From Parabacteroides distasonis ATCC 8503 (lineage in GTDB: Bacteria > Bacteroidota > Bacteroidia > Bacteroidales > Tannerellaceae): a DNA stretch of 64,000 nucleotides. The notes under the pieces were generated by a model. That model saw only the letters and a program-made list of their open reading frames with translations, was not told where the DNA came from and ran no database searches. Numbering within the stretch: position 1 is the first letter of the stretch; every line of letters begins with the position of its first letter. The stretch is taken from assembly GCF_000012845.1 (NCBI RefSeq), contig NC_009615.1, positions 1,077,501 through 1,141,500 on the forward strand. The letters run 5' to 3'. This document shows positions 62,770 to 64,000 of the stretch, one piece after another. The position numbers were made by a program, and so were the translations under genes.

Positions 62770-63843
62770 ATGAAGAAGTCATTAAGAGAATTATGTACGG
62801 CAATAGCCATATGCTTTTGCGCTACGGGAAATCTGTTCGCTACAGACAATCAAATTAATACCGATCATACAATGGACAAGAATTTGAATCTAATTAAGGA
62901 TTGGGATAAAGTATTCCCACAGAGTGACAAGGTGAGCCATAGTAAAGTTACTTTTCGTAATCGCTATGGCATTACGCTTGCCGCCGATATGTACAAACCC
63001 AAGCATGCGGATGGAAAATTGCCTGCTATCGCTATTAGCGGTCCGTTCGGTGCCGTGAAGGAACAATCCTCGGGTTTATATGCCCAGAAATTGGCAGAAC
63101 GTGGATTTCTGACGATCGCTTTCGATCCGTCATATACAGGCGAGAGTGGCGGAGAGCCTCGTTATGTAGCTTCTCCCGACATCAATACGGAAGATTTCTG
63201 TGCGGCCGTCGATTTCCTTTCGACACGTGATGATGTGGATGCGGAACATATCGGTATCCTCGGTATCTGCGGATGGGGAGGCATGGCTCTTAATGCGGCG
63301 GCTATCGATACTCGTATCAAAGCGACCGTAACCTCTACGATGTACGATATGAGCCGTGTGAACGCTAATGGTTACTTCGATGCGATGGATGCCGACGCAC
63401 GTTATGAATTGCGCAAGCAACTCAATGAACAGCGTACCGCTGACACAAAGAACGGCTCATACGCCCTTGCGGGAGGTTTGCCCGATACGTTACCCGACGA
63501 TGCGCCCCAATTCTTGAAAGACTACTACGCTTATTACAAGACGAAGCGTGGTTACCACAAGCGTTCGCTCAACTCGAATGGCGGATGGAACAAGACCTCG
63601 GCTTTATCGTTCATCAATATGCCTATACTCTCGTATAGTGACGAGATTCGTAGCGCCGTATTGATTATTCATGGAGAGAAAGCGCATTCACGTTACTTCA
63701 GCGAGGATGCTTTCAAGAAACTGAAAGGTGACAATAAGGAATTGCTAATTATACCCGGAGCGAATCATGTCGATTTATACGATCAGATGAGTGTCATTCC
63801 CTTCGATAAGATTGAACGGTTCTTTGTAGAAAACTTTAAATAA
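62770..63843 (+). CDS. Alpha/beta hydrolase with Cys at the nucleophile position
   Basis: The 357-residue secreted protein has a signal peptide (about 1-25, ending NLFA) and an alpha/beta hydrolase fold. The nucleophile elbow reads GICGWGG (GxCxG) rather than GxSxG, and the late PGANHVDLYD supplies the His. The acid position is not clear in VLIIHGEKAHSRYFSEDAFKK. Dienelactone hydrolases also use Cys, and a Bacteroidales subfamily with this elbow is plausible. The region before the elbow reads GFLTIAFDPSYTGESGGEPRY. It is divergent from two AraC genes and followed 8 bases later by a DUF3737 gene. Confidence 0.85.
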   Translation: MKKSLRELCTAIAICFCATGNLFATDNQINTDHTMDKNLNLIKDWDKVFPQSDKVSHSKVTFRNRYGITLAADMYKPKHADGKLPAIAISGPFGAVKEQSSGLYAQKLAERGFLTIAFDPSYTGESGGEPRYVASPDINTEDFCAAVDFLSTRDDVDAEHIGILGICGWGGMALNAAAIDTRIKATVTSTMYDMSRVNANGYFDAMDADARYELRKQLNEQRTADTKNGSYALAGGLPDTLPDDAPQFLKDYYAYYKTKRGYHKRSLNSNGGWNKTSALSFINMPILSYSDEIRSAVLIIHGEKAHSRYFSEDAFKKLKGDNKELLIIPGANHVDLYDQMSVIPFDKIERFFVENFK

Positions 63844-63851
63844 GATTCATT

Positions 63852-64000
63852 ATGCAACAGATAAAGGATATGGAATTTAGTGGTGAGCGTCCTTTGTTCG
63901 CCTCTCACGATTTACAATTAGACAATGTCGTTATTCATGCCGGGGAGTCGGCATTGAAAGAGTGTAGCAATATCATAGCCATAGGCTGTCGTTTTGAGGG
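63852..64000 (+). CDS. DUF3737 family protein (3' end cut by window)
   Basis: The first 49 codons are visible: MQQIKDMEFSGERPLFASHD, then LQLDNVVIHAGESALKECSN and IIAIGCRF. The pattern ERPLF, GESALKEC resembles DUF3737, a right-handed beta-helix-like family of unknown function, often near AraC regulators or hydrolases. It follows the hydrolase by 8 bases and probably shares its transcript. The rest lies outside the window. Confidence 0.75.
   Translation, partial: MQQIKDMEFSGERPLFASHDLQLDNVVIHAGESALKECSNIIAIGCRFE

Overview
The window reads as chromosomal DNA of a gut Bacteroidales bacterium, most likely Parabacteroides (P. distasonis-like). The evidence is indirect: near-consensus Bacteroidetes -7 boxes (TAnnTTTG) ahead of many genes, weak Shine-Dalgarno sites, a complete MoxR/DUF58/BatA-E operon, a carboxynorspermidine decarboxylase, an RRM protein with a Gly-rich tail, OMP_b-brl_3 and DUF4268/DUF4965/DUF3737 proteins. 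I see no rRNA, tRNA, CRISPR, insertion sequence, prophage or replication origin. Both edges cut a gene: the alpha-2-macroglobulin gene at the left and a DUF3737 gene at the right.

Layout. 1-5.2 kb: large alpha-2-macroglobulin-like protein. 5.4-9.6 kb: RRM protein, then a membrane-spanning winged-helix regulator divergent from an outer-membrane beta-barrel protein, then two tiny membrane proteins. 9.7-18 kb: UvrD-type helicase, NspC, a decayed toxin-antitoxin pair, ftsY-rimO, HU, and an HU-TM-LysM fusion protein. 18-27 kb: the bat (aerotolerance) operon moxR-DUF58-(BatD-like)-batA-batB-batC-batD-batE with a PAP2 phosphatase attached. 27-34.6 kb: small DNA-binding protein, universal stress protein, an AT-rich orphan membrane protein, a rhomboid, and a two-SGNH plus MBOAT O-acetylation cassette. 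34.9-37.4 kb: two tandem YbdG-like MscS channels. 37.5-43.4 kb: M16 protease, DUF4268 protein, M1 aminopeptidase lipoprotein. 43.4-48.2 kb: a chimeric toxin-antitoxin remnant, then a His-codon attenuator and hisG-hisD-hisC-hisB. 48.3-56.1 kb: cysK, a tripartite RND efflux operon and its divergent AraC-type regulator. 56.1-60.7 kb: dicarboxylate-type symporter, SGNH hydrolase and DUF4965 lipoprotein. 60.7-64 kb: two tandem paralogous AraC regulators divergent from an alpha/beta hydrolase-DUF3737 pair.

The most interesting non-textbook signals are these. (1) A protein with an HU-like DNA-binding domain, one membrane span and a LysM domain, which could bridge chromosome and cell wall. (2) A reversed-topology membrane regulator next to an 11-bp-phased, pho-box-like operator. 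(3) Several intergenic arrays of short motifs phased at exactly 22 bp, one type occurring at two places 36 kb apart. (4) A his leader peptide with four consecutive His codons and a terminator. (5) Two independently decayed toxin-antitoxin loci. (6) An AraC regulator carrying seven N-terminal cysteines that its neighbouring paralog almost entirely lacks.
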